Shown piece after piece: positions 28,691 to 37,906 of a stretch of DNA of 64,000 nt. Below the pieces are notes generated by a model that saw only the letters and a program-made list of their open reading frames with translations, had not been told where the DNA came from and made no database searches. This DNA is from an archaeon (GTDB lineage: Archaea; Asgardarchaeota; Thorarchaeia; Thorarchaeales; Thorarchaeaceae), in NCBI GenBank assembly GCA_024275415.1, contig JAJRZD010000059.1:1-64000 (forward strand), in the 5' to 3' direction. Numbering within the stretch: the stretch's first letter is position 1; each line of letters starts with the position of its first letter. Position numbers and translations under genes: made by a program.

Positions 28691-31426
28691 ATGGGAAAAA
28701 AAGGTAAGAAATACGTCTACAAGTTTGGGGCCGGACAAGCTGACGGCCGAGCCGATATGAAAGATATCCTTGGTGGCAAGGGAGCTTCACTTGCAGGAGC
28801 TACACTGATGGGCCTGCCTGTCCCACCAGGGCTTACGATTTCCACAGAAGCATGCAATATCTACCTCAAAGAAGGCGGATTGCCTGAGTCAATCAAGAAG
28901 GAGATCATTGAAGCCCTCCATTGGGTCGAGAATGTGATGAGCAAAAAGTTTGGAGACCCTGAAAATCCGCTACTGGTATCCGCTCGTTCGGGAGCAAGAC
29001 AGAGTATGCCGGGCATGATGGAAACCGTATTGAATGTGGGACTCACATCCCAGACCATTCCTGGACTCATCAAAGTGACAAACAACGAGAGGTTTGTCTA
29101 TGACTCTTACCGGCGGCTCATAATGATGTATGCGGATGTAGTCATGGAAAAAGCCGAAGGCATCGAGCCTGAAGAGGGACAAGGCATCCGGCAGCAGTTG
29201 GAATGGATAATGTCGAAAAAGAAACGAGAGATTGGAGTGCAGAATGATACTGACCTCTCTGTCGATGACCTGAAGGATCTGTGTAATCTTTTCAAGGAAC
29301 GAATTGAGCATACCTTAGGAAAGCCTTTCCCTGATGATCCAATGGAACAGCTGTGGGGTGCAATTGGAGCGGTCTTCAAAAGCTGGGGCGGTGGCAGGGC
29401 AGTCGCATACCGCAGGATTGAGAACATCCCTGACAAGTGGGGAACCGCATGTACCGTTCAGAGCATGGTATTTGGTAACCTTGGCGACAACTCTGCCACT
29501 GGCGTCGCCTTTACCCGAGACCCAGCTACCGGTGCAAACAAGTTCTATGGCGAGATGCTTTTCAATGCCCAAGGCGAGGATGTCGTCGCAGGGATCCGGA
29601 CTCCCAATCCTATGAACGAAGACTCCAAGAATGACCAGAACAAACACCTTCCGACCCTTGAGGAAAAGATGCCCGAGATATACGATGAACTGAAAAAAAT
29701 CCGAGAAAAACTGGAGGATGAAACGAAAGACATGCTGGATATCGAGTTCACCATCGAGCAAGGAAAACTCTTCCTAGTCCAGCACAGGGTCGGGAAAAGG
29801 ACTGCAACAGCTGCGTTGAACATTGCCATGGACCTATTAGAAGAGGGGATGATTGACGAGAAGACTGCGATCCTTAGACTGGCGCCCGAGCAACTGGGAC
29901 AACTGCTATTCCCCATTCTTGATCCTGCCGAAGAAGCAAAGCATTCGCCTATCGCAAAAGGACTGCCTGCTGGTCCAGGTGGTGCGGTAGGCCAGATAGT
30001 ATTCACTCAAGAAGATGCTGTCAAATGGACGAGTGAGGGGAAGAAAGTAATCCTCATCAGAGAAGAAACGAGCCCCGAAGATATCGAAGGGATGCGGGCA
30101 GCCGTAGGACTGTTGACTGCACGAGGTGGGATGACCAGCCACGCAGCATTGGTGACACGTGGATGGGGCAAATGTTGTATCGTTGGAGCGTCGGAGCTGG
30201 AGATAGACCCCTTTGAGAAGAAGATGTCAGTTGATGGCAAGATTTACAGTGAAGGGGACGTGCTGACATTGAACGGCACACTTGGACTTGTCTATGAAGG
30301 CGAGCTTCCTATGATGGATTCTACAAAGAACCCGAGGCTCCAAGAGTTCATGTCCCTAGTTGACAAGTACAGACGACTTGGCGTTCGTGCGAATGCCGAA
30401 ACACCAGAGGATGCCAAAATAGCCCTCGACTTCGGTGCCGAAGGAATTGGTCTTTTCAGAACCGAACATATGTTCTATGGCGAAGGGTCAGACGAGCCCC
30501 TCTTCCTTCTGAGGAAGATGATAATGAGCAATACTAAGGCTGAACGGGAGTTGGCTCTGGAAGAACTAATGCCATATATGAAAGCAGATGTCAGGTCAGT
30601 TCTGGAAATCATGGACGGAAGACCGGTCACTATCAGGTTGCTTGACCCGCCACTTCACGAGTTCGTCCCGAAAAGCAAGATTGGCCAAGAACGTCTGGCA
30701 CTTGCATTGGACATCGATATCGATGAAGTACGAAAACGAGGAGATGCACTACATGAGAGTAACCCAATGATGGGACATCGAGGCGTGCGACTGGGAATCA
30801 CTGAGCCCGAAGTCTATGAGATGCAAGTGAGAGCAATACTCGAAGCAGCAGCAGAAATGCTCAAGGACGGCAAGAAAGTCAAACTTGAGATTATGATCCC
30901 TGTCACTGTGGGCTCTGCAGAACTGAGGGCTATGAAGATGGCTGTTGACAGGATATACGAAGAGGTCAAGGAAGAGCAAGGAATTGACATCGACTTCTTG
31001 TATGGCACGATGATCGAACTCCCGCGTGCCTGCATGCGAGCTGCTGACATGGCAGAGAGCGCAGAGTTCTTCAGCTTTGGAACAAACGACCTGAGCCAGA
31101 TGAGCTTTGGCTTCAGTCGGGACGACATCGACTCTTTCTTGCCAAAGTACCTTGAGATGCACCTACTTCGAAACGACCCCTTTGTCAGTATTGACAAAAG
31201 AGGTGTCGGTCAGCTTATCGAGATAGCTATCGAGCGAGGACGAAAGACACGTCCAGACATAAAGCTAGGTGTGTGTGGTGAGCACGGTGGTGATGCGAGG
31301 TCGGTGGAGTTCTTCCACAAGATTGGCCTGGACTATGTATCATGTTCGCCGTTCAGACTCCCCATTGCAAGGCTGGCTGCTGCCCAAGCTGCAATCAAAG
31401 AAGAACGTGGGCTTCCATACCTCTGA
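28691..31426 (+). CDS. ppdK: pyruvate, phosphate dikinase
   Basis: Interconverts pyruvate + ATP + phosphate and PEP + AMP + PPi, linking glycolysis and gluconeogenesis in the cytoplasm. At 911 residues it is full-length (family about 870-950). The N-terminal ATP-grasp part starts with GGKGASLAGATLMGLPVPPG, the swivelling phosphohistidine domain has the catalytic histidine in GGMTSHAALVTRGWGKCC, and the C-terminal PEP/pyruvate TIM barrel ends with GVCGEHGGDARSVEFF and a conserved SCSPFRLP. GGMTSHAA and the G-x-C-G-E-H-G-G-D signature separate it from PEP synthase. The start ATG 28691 follows a purine-rich stretch. A strong hairpin with a T-rich tail follows the stop. No regulatory protein kinase/phosphatase gene is adjacent. 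Confidence 0.95.
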   Translation: MGKKGKKYVYKFGAGQADGRADMKDILGGKGASLAGATLMGLPVPPGLTISTEACNIYLKEGGLPESIKKEIIEALHWVENVMSKKFGDPENPLLVSARSGARQSMPGMMETVLNVGLTSQTIPGLIKVTNNERFVYDSYRRLIMMYADVVMEKAEGIEPEEGQGIRQQLEWIMSKKKREIGVQNDTDLSVDDLKDLCNLFKERIEHTLGKPFPDDPMEQLWGAIGAVFKSWGGGRAVAYRRIENIPDKWGTACTVQSMVFGNLGDNSATGVAFTRDPATGANKFYGEMLFNAQGEDVVAGIRTPNPMNEDSKNDQNKHLPTLEEKMPEIYDELKKIREKLEDETKDMLDIEFTIEQGKLFLVQHRVGKRTATAALNIAMDLLEEGMIDEKTAILRLAPEQLGQLLFPILDPAEEAKHSPIAKGLPAGPGGAVGQIVFTQEDAVKWTSEGKKVILIREETSPEDIEGMRAAVGLLTARGGMTSHAALVTRGWGKCCIVGASELEIDPFEKKMSVDGKIYSEGDVLTLNGTLGLVYEGELPMMDSTKNPRLQEFMSLVDKYRRLGVRANAETPEDAKIALDFGAEGIGLFRTEHMFYGEGSDEPLFLLRKMIMSNTKAERELALEELMPYMKADVRSVLEIMDGRPVTIRLLDPPLHEFVPKSKIGQERLALALDIDIDEVRKRGDALHESNPMMGHRGVRLGITEPEVYEMQVRAILEAAAEMLKDGKKVKLEIMIPVTVGSAELRAMKMAVDRIYEEVKEEQGIDIDFLYGTMIELPRACMRAADMAESAEFFSFGTNDLSQMSFGFSRDDIDSFLPKYLEMHLLRNDPFVSIDKRGVGQLIEIAIERGRKTRPDIKLGVCGEHGGDARSVEFFHKIGLDYVSCSPFRLPIARLAAAQAAIKEERGLPYL

Positions 31427-31440
31427 TGATTATCCCACAT

Positions 31441-31494
31441 GAGTCGATTGACGCAAGCATCTGCAAAACGTCAATCGGACTCCTATTTCTTTTA
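31441..31494 (+). terminator. hairpin terminator after ppdK
   Basis: Arms GAGTCGATTGACG (31441-31453) and CGTCAATCGGACTC (31469-31482) pair over 13 bp with one bulged G and a 15-nt loop, followed by the T-rich CTATTTCTTTTA. It lies 15 bp after the ppdK stop and before the convergent gene that ends at 31521. Confidence 0.65.
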
Positions 31495-31520
31495 TGCAGG
31501 CAAGCACCATCAGTAGCGTA

Positions 31521-32087
31521 CTATATTCCCCTTCGAATCCAATTGACAAGTTCTGCATGCATCAAATTCTCTTCCATGAACACATCTCGGTATTCAGGAT
31601 TCCTGAGCCGGAGCCAGACACAGGTAATGCCTAAATCGAAACCGATGATTTTCACATACATTTCAAGCTCGCTTGGTCTAAAGATTAAGATTGCAAGGAT
31701 CATGCTTACGCCCAGCAGCACGATGACAAGCGGAAGTCCAATGGAAACAGGTCGCCCTAATGATAGGTCACCACTAGCAAAGATGACCTCAACCAACAAC
31801 AAGGAGATAAGAATACCAGTAGTGGCCGCACAAAGGCACTTGCCACGTTCGCGTTCGTCGTCTGGCTGGTAATGCTCATCGCAGACGTACACGAGCATGG
31901 ATCTAGTTCCAGGACCCGAAAGCCTAGCACCCTTGTAAGTCCTGACAGGGCCCTCACGGGGGGCTACCATAATACGTGAGCGTCTTTTAGCACTCCCACC
32001 ACATACCGGGCAGATATGTGGAAACCGAGCCTTGTCGATGTCTATGCGAACCAAAGGTTCCTCGAAATATTCAGTCCATTCAGGCAT
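31521..32087 (-). CDS. membrane protein with N-terminal zinc-ribbon-like motif
   Basis: A 188-residue protein of unknown function. An N-terminal cytoplasmic-type region carries CPVCGG (about residues 26-31) and a later VCDEHY, giving CxxC and CxxH pairs that could bind one zinc ion. Two adjacent hydrophobic helices follow (about residues 88-105 and 113-135), then a C-terminal region of about 50 residues. The gene is convergent with ppdK. I do not recognise a named family. Confidence 0.6.
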   Translation of the reverse strand: MPEWTEYFEEPLVRIDIDKARFPHICPVCGGSAKRRSRIMVAPREGPVRTYKGARLSGPGTRSMLVYVCDEHYQPDDERERGKCLCAATTGILISLLLVEVIFASGDLSLGRPVSIGLPLVIVLLGVSMILAILIFRPSELEMYVKIIGFDLGITCVWLRLRNPEYRDVFMEENLMHAELVNWIRRGI

Positions 32088-32249
32088 AGCATTTGAGCTA
32101 GCAGTGTCAATGAATACATTAGTATATCGGAGAAAGCAGAATTACAAACAGTCACTGGATTGACTGCTGATGCCAGTAGGGCACACGCCTGAAAATTCAT
32201 CTCAAAAGCCATAAGTCCTCAACCCGAACTTGTTTCCGGTGAAGGCTGG

Positions 32250-32933
32250 ATGCAAGTGGGGATAGTAGTTGGGATACTTCTTCTGTTTGCTCTGTGCCTT
32301 ACCATCATAACTGTCTGTATGGTATCGAAAGCTTGTTTGGATAATTCGCGTCCAACAACAGATAAGATATACAGCTGGATCGATGACTTTGGGGGGTCAG
32401 CGAGAAGACTCAAACTGCGGTATGTTTCAGACCATAATGTTGCCAGCAGCGAATCCGCTGTGAGTGCCGGAGAAGGTGCCCTAAAAACCAGACTGAATAT
32501 TGATGATGAAGCCCACTATGATCCAACAGCAGAGCCTGAGTTACCATTTGGAAGGTATGGGAAGCCTAGGTACACGCCAAAAGAGGTTTCATCGCTTGGA
32601 CTGGAACTTTGGACTTCCCGGATGCTCTCATGGAGAGAGTCCCTTAGTATTGACAAGAAGTGCAGACTCCTATTCAAAGAAGCAAAGCATGAGCTGGAAC
32701 GGATTGGTCTGACAATCATTGATTCGCAGGAAACGTCTGAGGGTATCCTCTATACGGCAGATATCAATGCCAGCGGTTATGATAGGTCTATCAATGAGAG
32801 AGTTATTGTTAAAATCCGGATCTACGGGACACATGGATCAAGAACCTGTGTGGTCGAGATCTCGGTTTTTTCGCGGGACAAAGAAGCTGTCATCCAGTTA
32901 GCAGAACAGGTCAAACAAGCTCTCTGGCAATAA
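32250..32933 (+). CDS. membrane-anchored hypothetical protein
   Basis: A 227-residue protein with one N-terminal hydrophobic helix (VGIVVGILLLFALCLTIIT region, residues 3-24) and a soluble remainder. The C-terminal 100 residues (beginning near WRESLSIDKKCRLLF) look like an alpha/beta domain with strands ILYTADIN, ERVIVKIRIY and CVVEISVF. I do not recognise a family. It has its own unit, about 160 bp downstream of the divergent zinc-ribbon membrane protein gene. Confidence 0.55.
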   Translation: MQVGIVVGILLLFALCLTIITVCMVSKACLDNSRPTTDKIYSWIDDFGGSARRLKLRYVSDHNVASSESAVSAGEGALKTRLNIDDEAHYDPTAEPELPFGRYGKPRYTPKEVSSLGLELWTSRMLSWRESLSIDKKCRLLFKEAKHELERIGLTIIDSQETSEGILYTADINASGYDRSINERVIVKIRIYGTHGSRTCVVEISVFSRDKEAVIQLAEQVKQALWQ

Positions 32934-33357
32934 TAGATATCTCAGAAGCTATGAAACCAATCGGGAATCTATTGGGATTGATTTGGAAAACAGGAATAGC
33001 AGCATTGGAAAGGAGTGAGAGAGAAATAACACGACCAATCAATCATGCTGGCTCTACACCCATGCTGCCATTCCTGTAAAGAAGAGAATAGGCTTCACTA
33101 GTCCTGTATCTTGAAAGAATATCATTCTAATTCTTGAACACACCTGCCCAAGCTTTAGAACAGTAAATAGTGGCGTAGAAGTAAGAACAGCCGTTCCCGA
33201 TACAGTGATGTTCATCTATGGCAGCATGGTATCTGACCTCCAGAAGCGGATATAGTGCGGAAGACAACGGAAACAGCAGGATCTTGATGGTCACATCAAT
33301 CGTGATGGTTCAAACCACCCATCTCAAAATAGTACTATTTTGGAGGATAATCTGGGA
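32934..33357. other. intergenic region with an 18-bp perfect palindrome
   Basis: A 424-bp stretch before the MNT-HEPN module with no convincing gene. At 33325-33342 is a perfect palindrome, CAAAATAGTACTATTTTG, immediately followed by GGAGG (33342-33346). The palindrome could be an operator for the downstream module or a hairpin that hides the ribosome-binding site. Confidence 0.5.
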
Positions 33358-33423
33358 ATGGTCGAATGGCGTGACGAAACCAACGGCAGACTGATAACCA
33401 TACGTCAAGATACAATGACCTGA
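33358..33423 (+). CDS. possible 21-aa leader peptide coupled to the MNT gene
   Basis: ATG 33358 opens a 21-codon frame (MVEWRDETNGRLITIRQDTM, then T) whose TGA overlaps the ATG of the nucleotidyltransferase as TGATG. GGAGG lies 11 nt upstream, directly after the palindrome at 33325-33342. This is too short to assign by homology. It could be a translational coupling leader or the remnant of a longer gene, since the frame stays open upstream to a stop at 33253 without another good start except TTG 33340. Confidence 0.35.
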   Translation: MVEWRDETNGRLITIRQDTMT

Positions 33424-33779
33424 TGTTTCAATCCATCAAAGAATTCCGTGAAGCACAAGACAAGCGAAGGATCAAACTCGAAGCTGAAGTGAGAAGGCTT
33501 GTCCTAAAGCTAAGCGAACTAGGTGCAATAAAGCTCATCCTTTTCGGTTCTCTTGCTAGCGGAAAGATCACGCCTTGGAGCGACGTAGACCTTCTTGTGA
33601 TCGTTCCCAACCATGAGAGTAGCAAAGAGTGGAGACGGATAATATATGAGGACTTGGAACGGAAAGTCGCTGTAGATGTCCTTGTGTTCACCGAAGAAGA
33701 ATATCATGCGAATCTTGTTCATAGTAGCCTGCTGCAAACGATTGCACAGACGGGAGTTCTGATATATGAACGGAAATGA
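33423..33779 (+). CDS. MNT-type nucleotidyltransferase (HEPN/MNT module)
   Basis: A 118-residue minimal nucleotidyltransferase of the DNA polymerase beta superfamily. The motif LFGSLASGKITPWSDVDLLV gives the GS loop and the two catalytic Asp residues in DxD. In characterised HEPN/MNT modules the MNT protein acts as antitoxin by adenylylating the HEPN RNase. Its last 14 bases overlap the start of the HEPN gene, so the pair is co-translated. The order MNT-HEPN is opposite to that of the second module at 57.7 kb. Confidence 0.88.
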   Translation: MFQSIKEFREAQDKRRIKLEAEVRRLVLKLSELGAIKLILFGSLASGKITPWSDVDLLVIVPNHESSKEWRRIIYEDLERKVAVDVLVFTEEEYHANLVHSSLLQTIAQTGVLIYERK

Positions 33780-34173
33780 ACTTGACGGAGCAAGGAGATG
33801 GCTCATCCAAGCCGAGGACGAGCTTGAAGATGCCCGCCTGCTCCTCGAAGCGAAACGGTATTACCTGACGTTGTACCTGAGCCAGCAGAGTGCAGAGAAG
33901 GCGCTGAAAGCATTCCTTTTTAGCCAAGGTGTGAAACCGATACTCACTCATTCTGTCAGTGATCTCCTCAATCTATCTGCAGAAATCGATCCCTCTTTTG
34001 AGAAATTGAAACCATCTGGTCGTTTGGATGACTACTATATTCCCACTCGGTATCCAAACGGATTGCCCGGTGGGATTCCCTCGCGATACTATCAAAATGC
34101 TGATGAGGCACAGCGAGCCATCGTACTGAGTGAGAAGGTCATAGAAAAAGTCCGCAATGTCATTGATAGGTGA
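33766..34173 (+). CDS. HEPN-domain protein (HEPN/MNT module)
   Basis: A 135-residue all-helical protein of the HEPN family. Typical elements are the LIQAEDELEDARLLLEAKRY first helix, the SQQSAEKALKAFL second helix and the YYIPTRYPNG segment in the last third. HEPN partners of MNT proteins are RNases or degenerate RNA-binding subunits; a clear Rx4-6H catalytic motif is not obvious here, so activity is uncertain. The start lies inside the end of the MNT gene (14-nt overlap). Confidence 0.85.
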   Translation: MNGNELDGARRWLIQAEDELEDARLLLEAKRYYLTLYLSQQSAEKALKAFLFSQGVKPILTHSVSDLLNLSAEIDPSFEKLKPSGRLDDYYIPTRYPNGLPGGIPSRYYQNADEAQRAIVLSEKVIEKVRNVIDR

Positions 34174-34370
34174 AACCATGAATCTTTGGTCACCACGACC
34201 ACGCCTGGATCACAATTACTTCAACAACGCGTGTTAACAAGGTGCTCGACTAGAAGATTCCCGATCGGATACAATGCGGATACTGGGAGTCGGGCGACCA
34301 AAGCCCAAGTCGATACTGTTTTTACTTGCCGTTCACATAGAACCTTATAATCGCGTTTGGAGATAGAGGC

Positions 34371-35513
34371 TTGAAGGTTCTAGTGCTTGGTTCTGGTCAG
34401 ATGGGCAAGGGTGCAGCATATGACCTCGTACGTAATGATAAGGTCGAACAGGTGATTTGTGCAGACATCAACGAGTCGATGGCAAAAAGACTGGCGGACG
34501 AAATGGGTGGCAAGGCCATTGCGAAAAGGGTTGATGCAAAAAACCGTGACCAGCTTGTTAGTGCTTTCTCTGAGGTTGATTCGGTCATCAGTGCTGTTAG
34601 TTACACAGTCAATCTCTTGCACACAGAAGTCGCCATTGAAACTGCGACTCATATGTGTGACCTTGGAGGAAACCTGAGTGTGGTGAAGGATCAGCTCGCA
34701 TTGCATGACAGGGCAAAGGATGCTGGGATTACAGTGGTGCCGGATTGTGGGCTTGCTCCAGGAATGGTGAGCGTCCTCGCGCGGGCTGGGATCGAGGCAT
34801 TGAACAGTGTAGAGGAGGTCAAGATCCGTGTGGGAGGGCTACAGCAAGAACCGAGACCACCGCTGAATTATGCTCTGATATTCTCTGTCGAAGGGCTCAT
34901 CAACGAGTACGTCGAGCCATGTATGGTGTTGCGTGATGGGAAGATAACATACGAAGACCCGCTTGTTGGGTTCGAGCAGGTAGAGTTCCCTGAGCCTTTT
35001 GGCACTCTTGAAGCATTCAATACGAGTGGTGGGACTTCGACCCTGCCTCTGACCTATGAGGGGAAGATAAAGAACCTAGACTACAAGACCTTGCGGTATC
35101 CCGGTCACGGACACAAGATGTGGTGCCTGATGAAGCTGGGCTTGATGGATGGTGAGGAACAGGACTTTGATGGCGTCCGCATCGCCCCACGAAAGGTGTT
35201 GGAGAAGATGCTGGAGAATAACCTCCCTGAGTCAGGGAAGGATGCCACTCTCGTCCGTGTGACAGTGTCTGGTTGGAAAGGAACCGAGTCACGCCAACTC
35301 ATTTATGAGATGATCGACTATTTTGATGATGCGAGTGGATTGACCTCTATGATGCGCACGACATCGTTCCCGGCAGCGGTGACTGCGGTGATGATGGCTG
35401 ATGACACCATTGTTGACAGAGGAGTCCTTCCGCCTGAGCGATCGATACCTCCTGAACCTTTCATCAAGGCGTTGCGTGAAAGAGGATTGAACATAGAATT
35501 CAAGCAGATTTGA
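34371..35513 (+). CDS. saccharopine dehydrogenase-like NAD(P)-binding oxidoreductase
   Basis: A 380-residue protein with an N-terminal Rossmann fold (VLVLGSGQMGKGAAYDL) and the layout of the saccharopine dehydrogenase superfamily: ADINESMAKRL after the second strand, a VISAVSY segment, LGGN around residue 95 and a substrate-binding domain with PDCGLAPGMVSVLA. Members reduce or oxidise saccharopine or related amino-acid adducts; which substrate applies here is not visible. The start is TTG 34371 with GGAGATAGAGG upstream. It precedes threonine ammonia-lyase on the same strand by 67 bp, suggesting amino-acid catabolism. Confidence 0.8.
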   Translation: MKVLVLGSGQMGKGAAYDLVRNDKVEQVICADINESMAKRLADEMGGKAIAKRVDAKNRDQLVSAFSEVDSVISAVSYTVNLLHTEVAIETATHMCDLGGNLSVVKDQLALHDRAKDAGITVVPDCGLAPGMVSVLARAGIEALNSVEEVKIRVGGLQQEPRPPLNYALIFSVEGLINEYVEPCMVLRDGKITYEDPLVGFEQVEFPEPFGTLEAFNTSGGTSTLPLTYEGKIKNLDYKTLRYPGHGHKMWCLMKLGLMDGEEQDFDGVRIAPRKVLEKMLENNLPESGKDATLVRVTVSGWKGTESRQLIYEMIDYFDDASGLTSMMRTTSFPAAVTAVMMADDTIVDRGVLPPERSIPPEPFIKALRERGLNIEFKQI

Positions 35514-35580
35514 AGGTGGTTATGTATCTGGTCTTCCTCGTAGGAAACAATATCAGCAACCACAATACTATGTTGATGCA

Positions 35581-36813
35581 GTGAAATTGATGACTGCGTT
35601 CAAACACATATTTGAGAAGACACTTGAGGCGCGGGAAATCCTGAAAGGGATTGCCCACCGGACGCGACTAGACCACTCGTCCACGTTCTCAAGACTTTGT
35701 GATGGCGATGTGTATTTGAAATTGGAGAACCTGCAAAAGACAGGCTCGTTCAAGGTACGAGGAGCTGCGTACGCGATGTCCCAGCTCAGTGACAAGGAGA
35801 AGGAAGCAGGGGTCATTGCAGCATCAGCTGGAAATCATGCACAGGGTGTAGCATATGCTGCCACACGGCTAGGAATCAAGTCGACCATCGTAATGCCTAT
35901 CTTCTCCCCGATTGCCAAAATACATGCGACCCGGGCCTATGGAGCTAAGGTCATTCTGCACGGGACAACATTCGATGATGCTCTCGCATTCGCTCTTGAA
36001 ACCTCTGAAAAGACAGGGGCCACATTCCTGCACCCATTCAATGACGTAGATGTTATCGCAGGACAAGGAACCATCGGGTTGGAGATCTTGGACGAACTCC
36101 CTGATGTAGACGTAGTTGCCGTCCCAGTCGGAGGCGGAGGGATTTCCGCAGGTATCGCCGTTACGATGAAAGAACAGAAACCCGAAGTGGAGGTATATGG
36201 AGCTGAAGCAGCGACTGCAGCCTCGCTTCAGGCATCGCTCAAGGCAGGGCGGGTCACGACCGTACAGGGCCTCGACACCGTATGTGACGGTATCGCAGTC
36301 AAGACCATTGGTGACAAGACGTTCAATATCGCCAAGGAACTGTTGAGTGGTGTTGCTACAGTCAAGGATCTTGAAGTTACGAGAACGCTATTCCTCCTTC
36401 TGGAACGAGCGAAGATTGTCGTTGAGCCTGCTGGGTGTGTGGGTCTCACGGCCTTTCAGTTCAAACACATCGATATCAAGGACAAGGTAGCAGTCGCTGT
36501 TCTCTCAGGTGGGAATATCGACATGAGCTTCATGGCGCGGGTCGTCGAAAAGGAACTCTACCGTCTTGGGCGTTCAGTGAGGCTCAAAGGTACGATTCCT
36601 GATAGGGTGGGCACACTGAACAAGGTGATTGGTATCGTGGCAGAATCGGGTGTGAGTGTTATCGAGTTGAATCAGGACAGGACTGATCCCGACATCGCTC
36701 CGAACAAGACTGACCTTACAATGATTCTTGAGGTCCCAGACGAATCGGCTGTCGAGAAGCTTCTTAGACTTCTAGACGAGTCCGGTTTCAGTTTTCATCG
36801 GTTTGAGGACTAG
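35581..36813 (+). CDS. ilvA: threonine ammonia-lyase with C-terminal ACT domain
   Basis: PLP enzyme that deaminates L-threonine to 2-oxobutyrate and ammonia. The PLP lysine is K58 in the TGSFKVRGA motif, the substrate loop is SAGNHAQG, the PLP phosphate-binding glycine-rich loop is VGGGGISAG and the C-terminal part of the barrel has LSGGNID. Residues about 330-405 form an ACT domain (LKGTIPDRVGTLNKVIGIVA), which usually gives allosteric control by an amino acid. At 410 aa it has the size of the ACT-containing short form (tdcB/ilvA type). The start is GTG 35581; ATG 35590 is an alternative. Its 3' end overlaps the convergent gene by 26 bp. Confidence 0.92.
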   Translation: MKLMTAFKHIFEKTLEAREILKGIAHRTRLDHSSTFSRLCDGDVYLKLENLQKTGSFKVRGAAYAMSQLSDKEKEAGVIAASAGNHAQGVAYAATRLGIKSTIVMPIFSPIAKIHATRAYGAKVILHGTTFDDALAFALETSEKTGATFLHPFNDVDVIAGQGTIGLEILDELPDVDVVAVPVGGGGISAGIAVTMKEQKPEVEVYGAEAATAASLQASLKAGRVTTVQGLDTVCDGIAVKTIGDKTFNIAKELLSGVATVKDLEVTRTLFLLLERAKIVVEPAGCVGLTAFQFKHIDIKDKVAVAVLSGGNIDMSFMARVVEKELYRLGRSVRLKGTIPDRVGTLNKVIGIVAESGVSVIELNQDRTDPDIAPNKTDLTMILEVPDESAVEKLLRLLDESGFSFHRFED

Positions 36814-37756
36814 AGGTAGTCTTCTTGCTCCTAGGACGAAGTGTCGTGTAAACCAACAACACTCCCGCCACCCCAATGAAAACGAACGAATATGCCCTGA
36901 GATAGTCAGCGTAAATCTGATACCAGAAGACCTGAGCATCCACTTGTAGGGTTCTTGCGAGTTGTGCTGTGCCTTGGAGCCCGCTCACCATCCATGTGCT
37001 GGTTTCGTGGACGATTGCAGAATCCAGTGTGTCAGACATGCTGGTTGACCGCCCAGTGGTCAGTCTAAAGGCTGTCAGGTTGTCAAGGCTTCCATAAGTG
37101 ATGCCCACTTCGATTTCTGTCATCCCCGAAACCGCTTCCATGATGCCCGTTCCCTTTGTCAGGCTCTGACTATCATCCTTTCCCACTGCAATAAGGAGAT
37201 TGCCTTCGACCACACTGAACGATTCATCTGTCAGTCTGCCCAAGTCACCGAATGCTACGACTGCCCTTGGCGTGTCTGAGTATTGCATCATCCTGAGCGC
37301 GACCTGAATCCCTTCGTCATGAGCGAGGATACCAAAGGTCTCTTGATTCACTTCATAGGTACTCCTTACGAAATCTAGGGCTCTGAGGTACGTCGTTGCG
37401 GAATCATTCAACGTGCTCTCATCCAGCAATCCCATGGCAATCTCTAGCTTTCGGGACTCGACAGAGATGACTGTCATGTTCCTCCTTGCAAGCTCGATGT
37501 TGAATGCGAACAGGGTGTCAACTGACTCACCTGTTCCGTAGATCGAAACGACCACAGGAGTCAGGGTTTCAATTGTTGGATAGTAAGGGCGGTAGACTAC
37601 GACAGAAACGTTTGTGCCATCATGATTCAGGACAGACTTGCGAACCACCTCCAAATCGCCAAGCCCTCTCTGAACGCTGTACGAGAGAATGAATGATGAT
37701 GAGAGAAGCGTGATGCCTATCAGCAGCATCGCATAGAAGACCCTTTTGTCCAACAT
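36788..37756 (-). CDS. membrane-anchored alpha/beta-hydrolase-like protein with degenerate nucleophile
   Basis: A 322-residue protein with an N-terminal membrane helix (about residues 8-26), an extracellular-type region, and a second helix near the C-terminus (FVFIGVAGVLLVYTTL). The middle resembles an alpha/beta hydrolase: strand VVVSIYGTGES, a helix, then LAHDEGIQVALRMM where a serine hydrolase would have G-H-S-x-G; here the nucleophile position is D147. A Ser-to-Asp change occurs in epoxide-hydrolase-type enzymes, but in this context loss of activity is equally possible. It converges on threonine ammonia-lyase with a 26-bp overlap. The fold call is moderate and the function unknown. Confidence 0.6.
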   Translation of the reverse strand: MLDKRVFYAMLLIGITLLSSSFILSYSVQRGLGDLEVVRKSVLNHDGTNVSVVVYRPYYPTIETLTPVVVSIYGTGESVDTLFAFNIELARRNMTVISVESRKLEIAMGLLDESTLNDSATTYLRALDFVRSTYEVNQETFGILAHDEGIQVALRMMQYSDTPRAVVAFGDLGRLTDESFSVVEGNLLIAVGKDDSQSLTKGTGIMEAVSGMTEIEVGITYGSLDNLTAFRLTTGRSTSMSDTLDSAIVHETSTWMVSGLQGTAQLARTLQVDAQVFWYQIYADYLRAYSFVFIGVAGVLLVYTTLRPRSKKTTSSPQTDEN

Positions 37757-37843
37757 CGAATCACCAATTGGATTGCCTCGTCTGTCGAATGAGATAAACT
37801 CATCGGTTCCATGTGGGTCTTAGGATAGAACCATGTCCATAAA

Positions 37844-37901
37844 AGTTGCATGATTTTAGTTAATTTTATATATGGGTGACGAGTTGCATATAATTGGTTA
37901 A
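37844..37901 (+). promoter_or_regulatory. TATA box flanked by 20-bp direct repeats
   Basis: A TATA box (TTTTATATAT, 37864-37873) lies between two direct repeats of the form AGTTGCATNNNNTTNGTTAA at 37844-37863 and 37882-37901 (38 bp start to start). The second repeat covers the likely transcription start, so bound repressor would block initiation. The HTH protein encoded 6 bp further on is the obvious candidate binder. Confidence 0.6.
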
Positions 37902-37906
37902 CTAGT

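Noticed and set aside
33301-33322. GGTTCAAACC near 33308 as a tRNA T-arm
   Set aside because: Flanking bases do not form a T-stem and no acceptor or anticodon arms are found.
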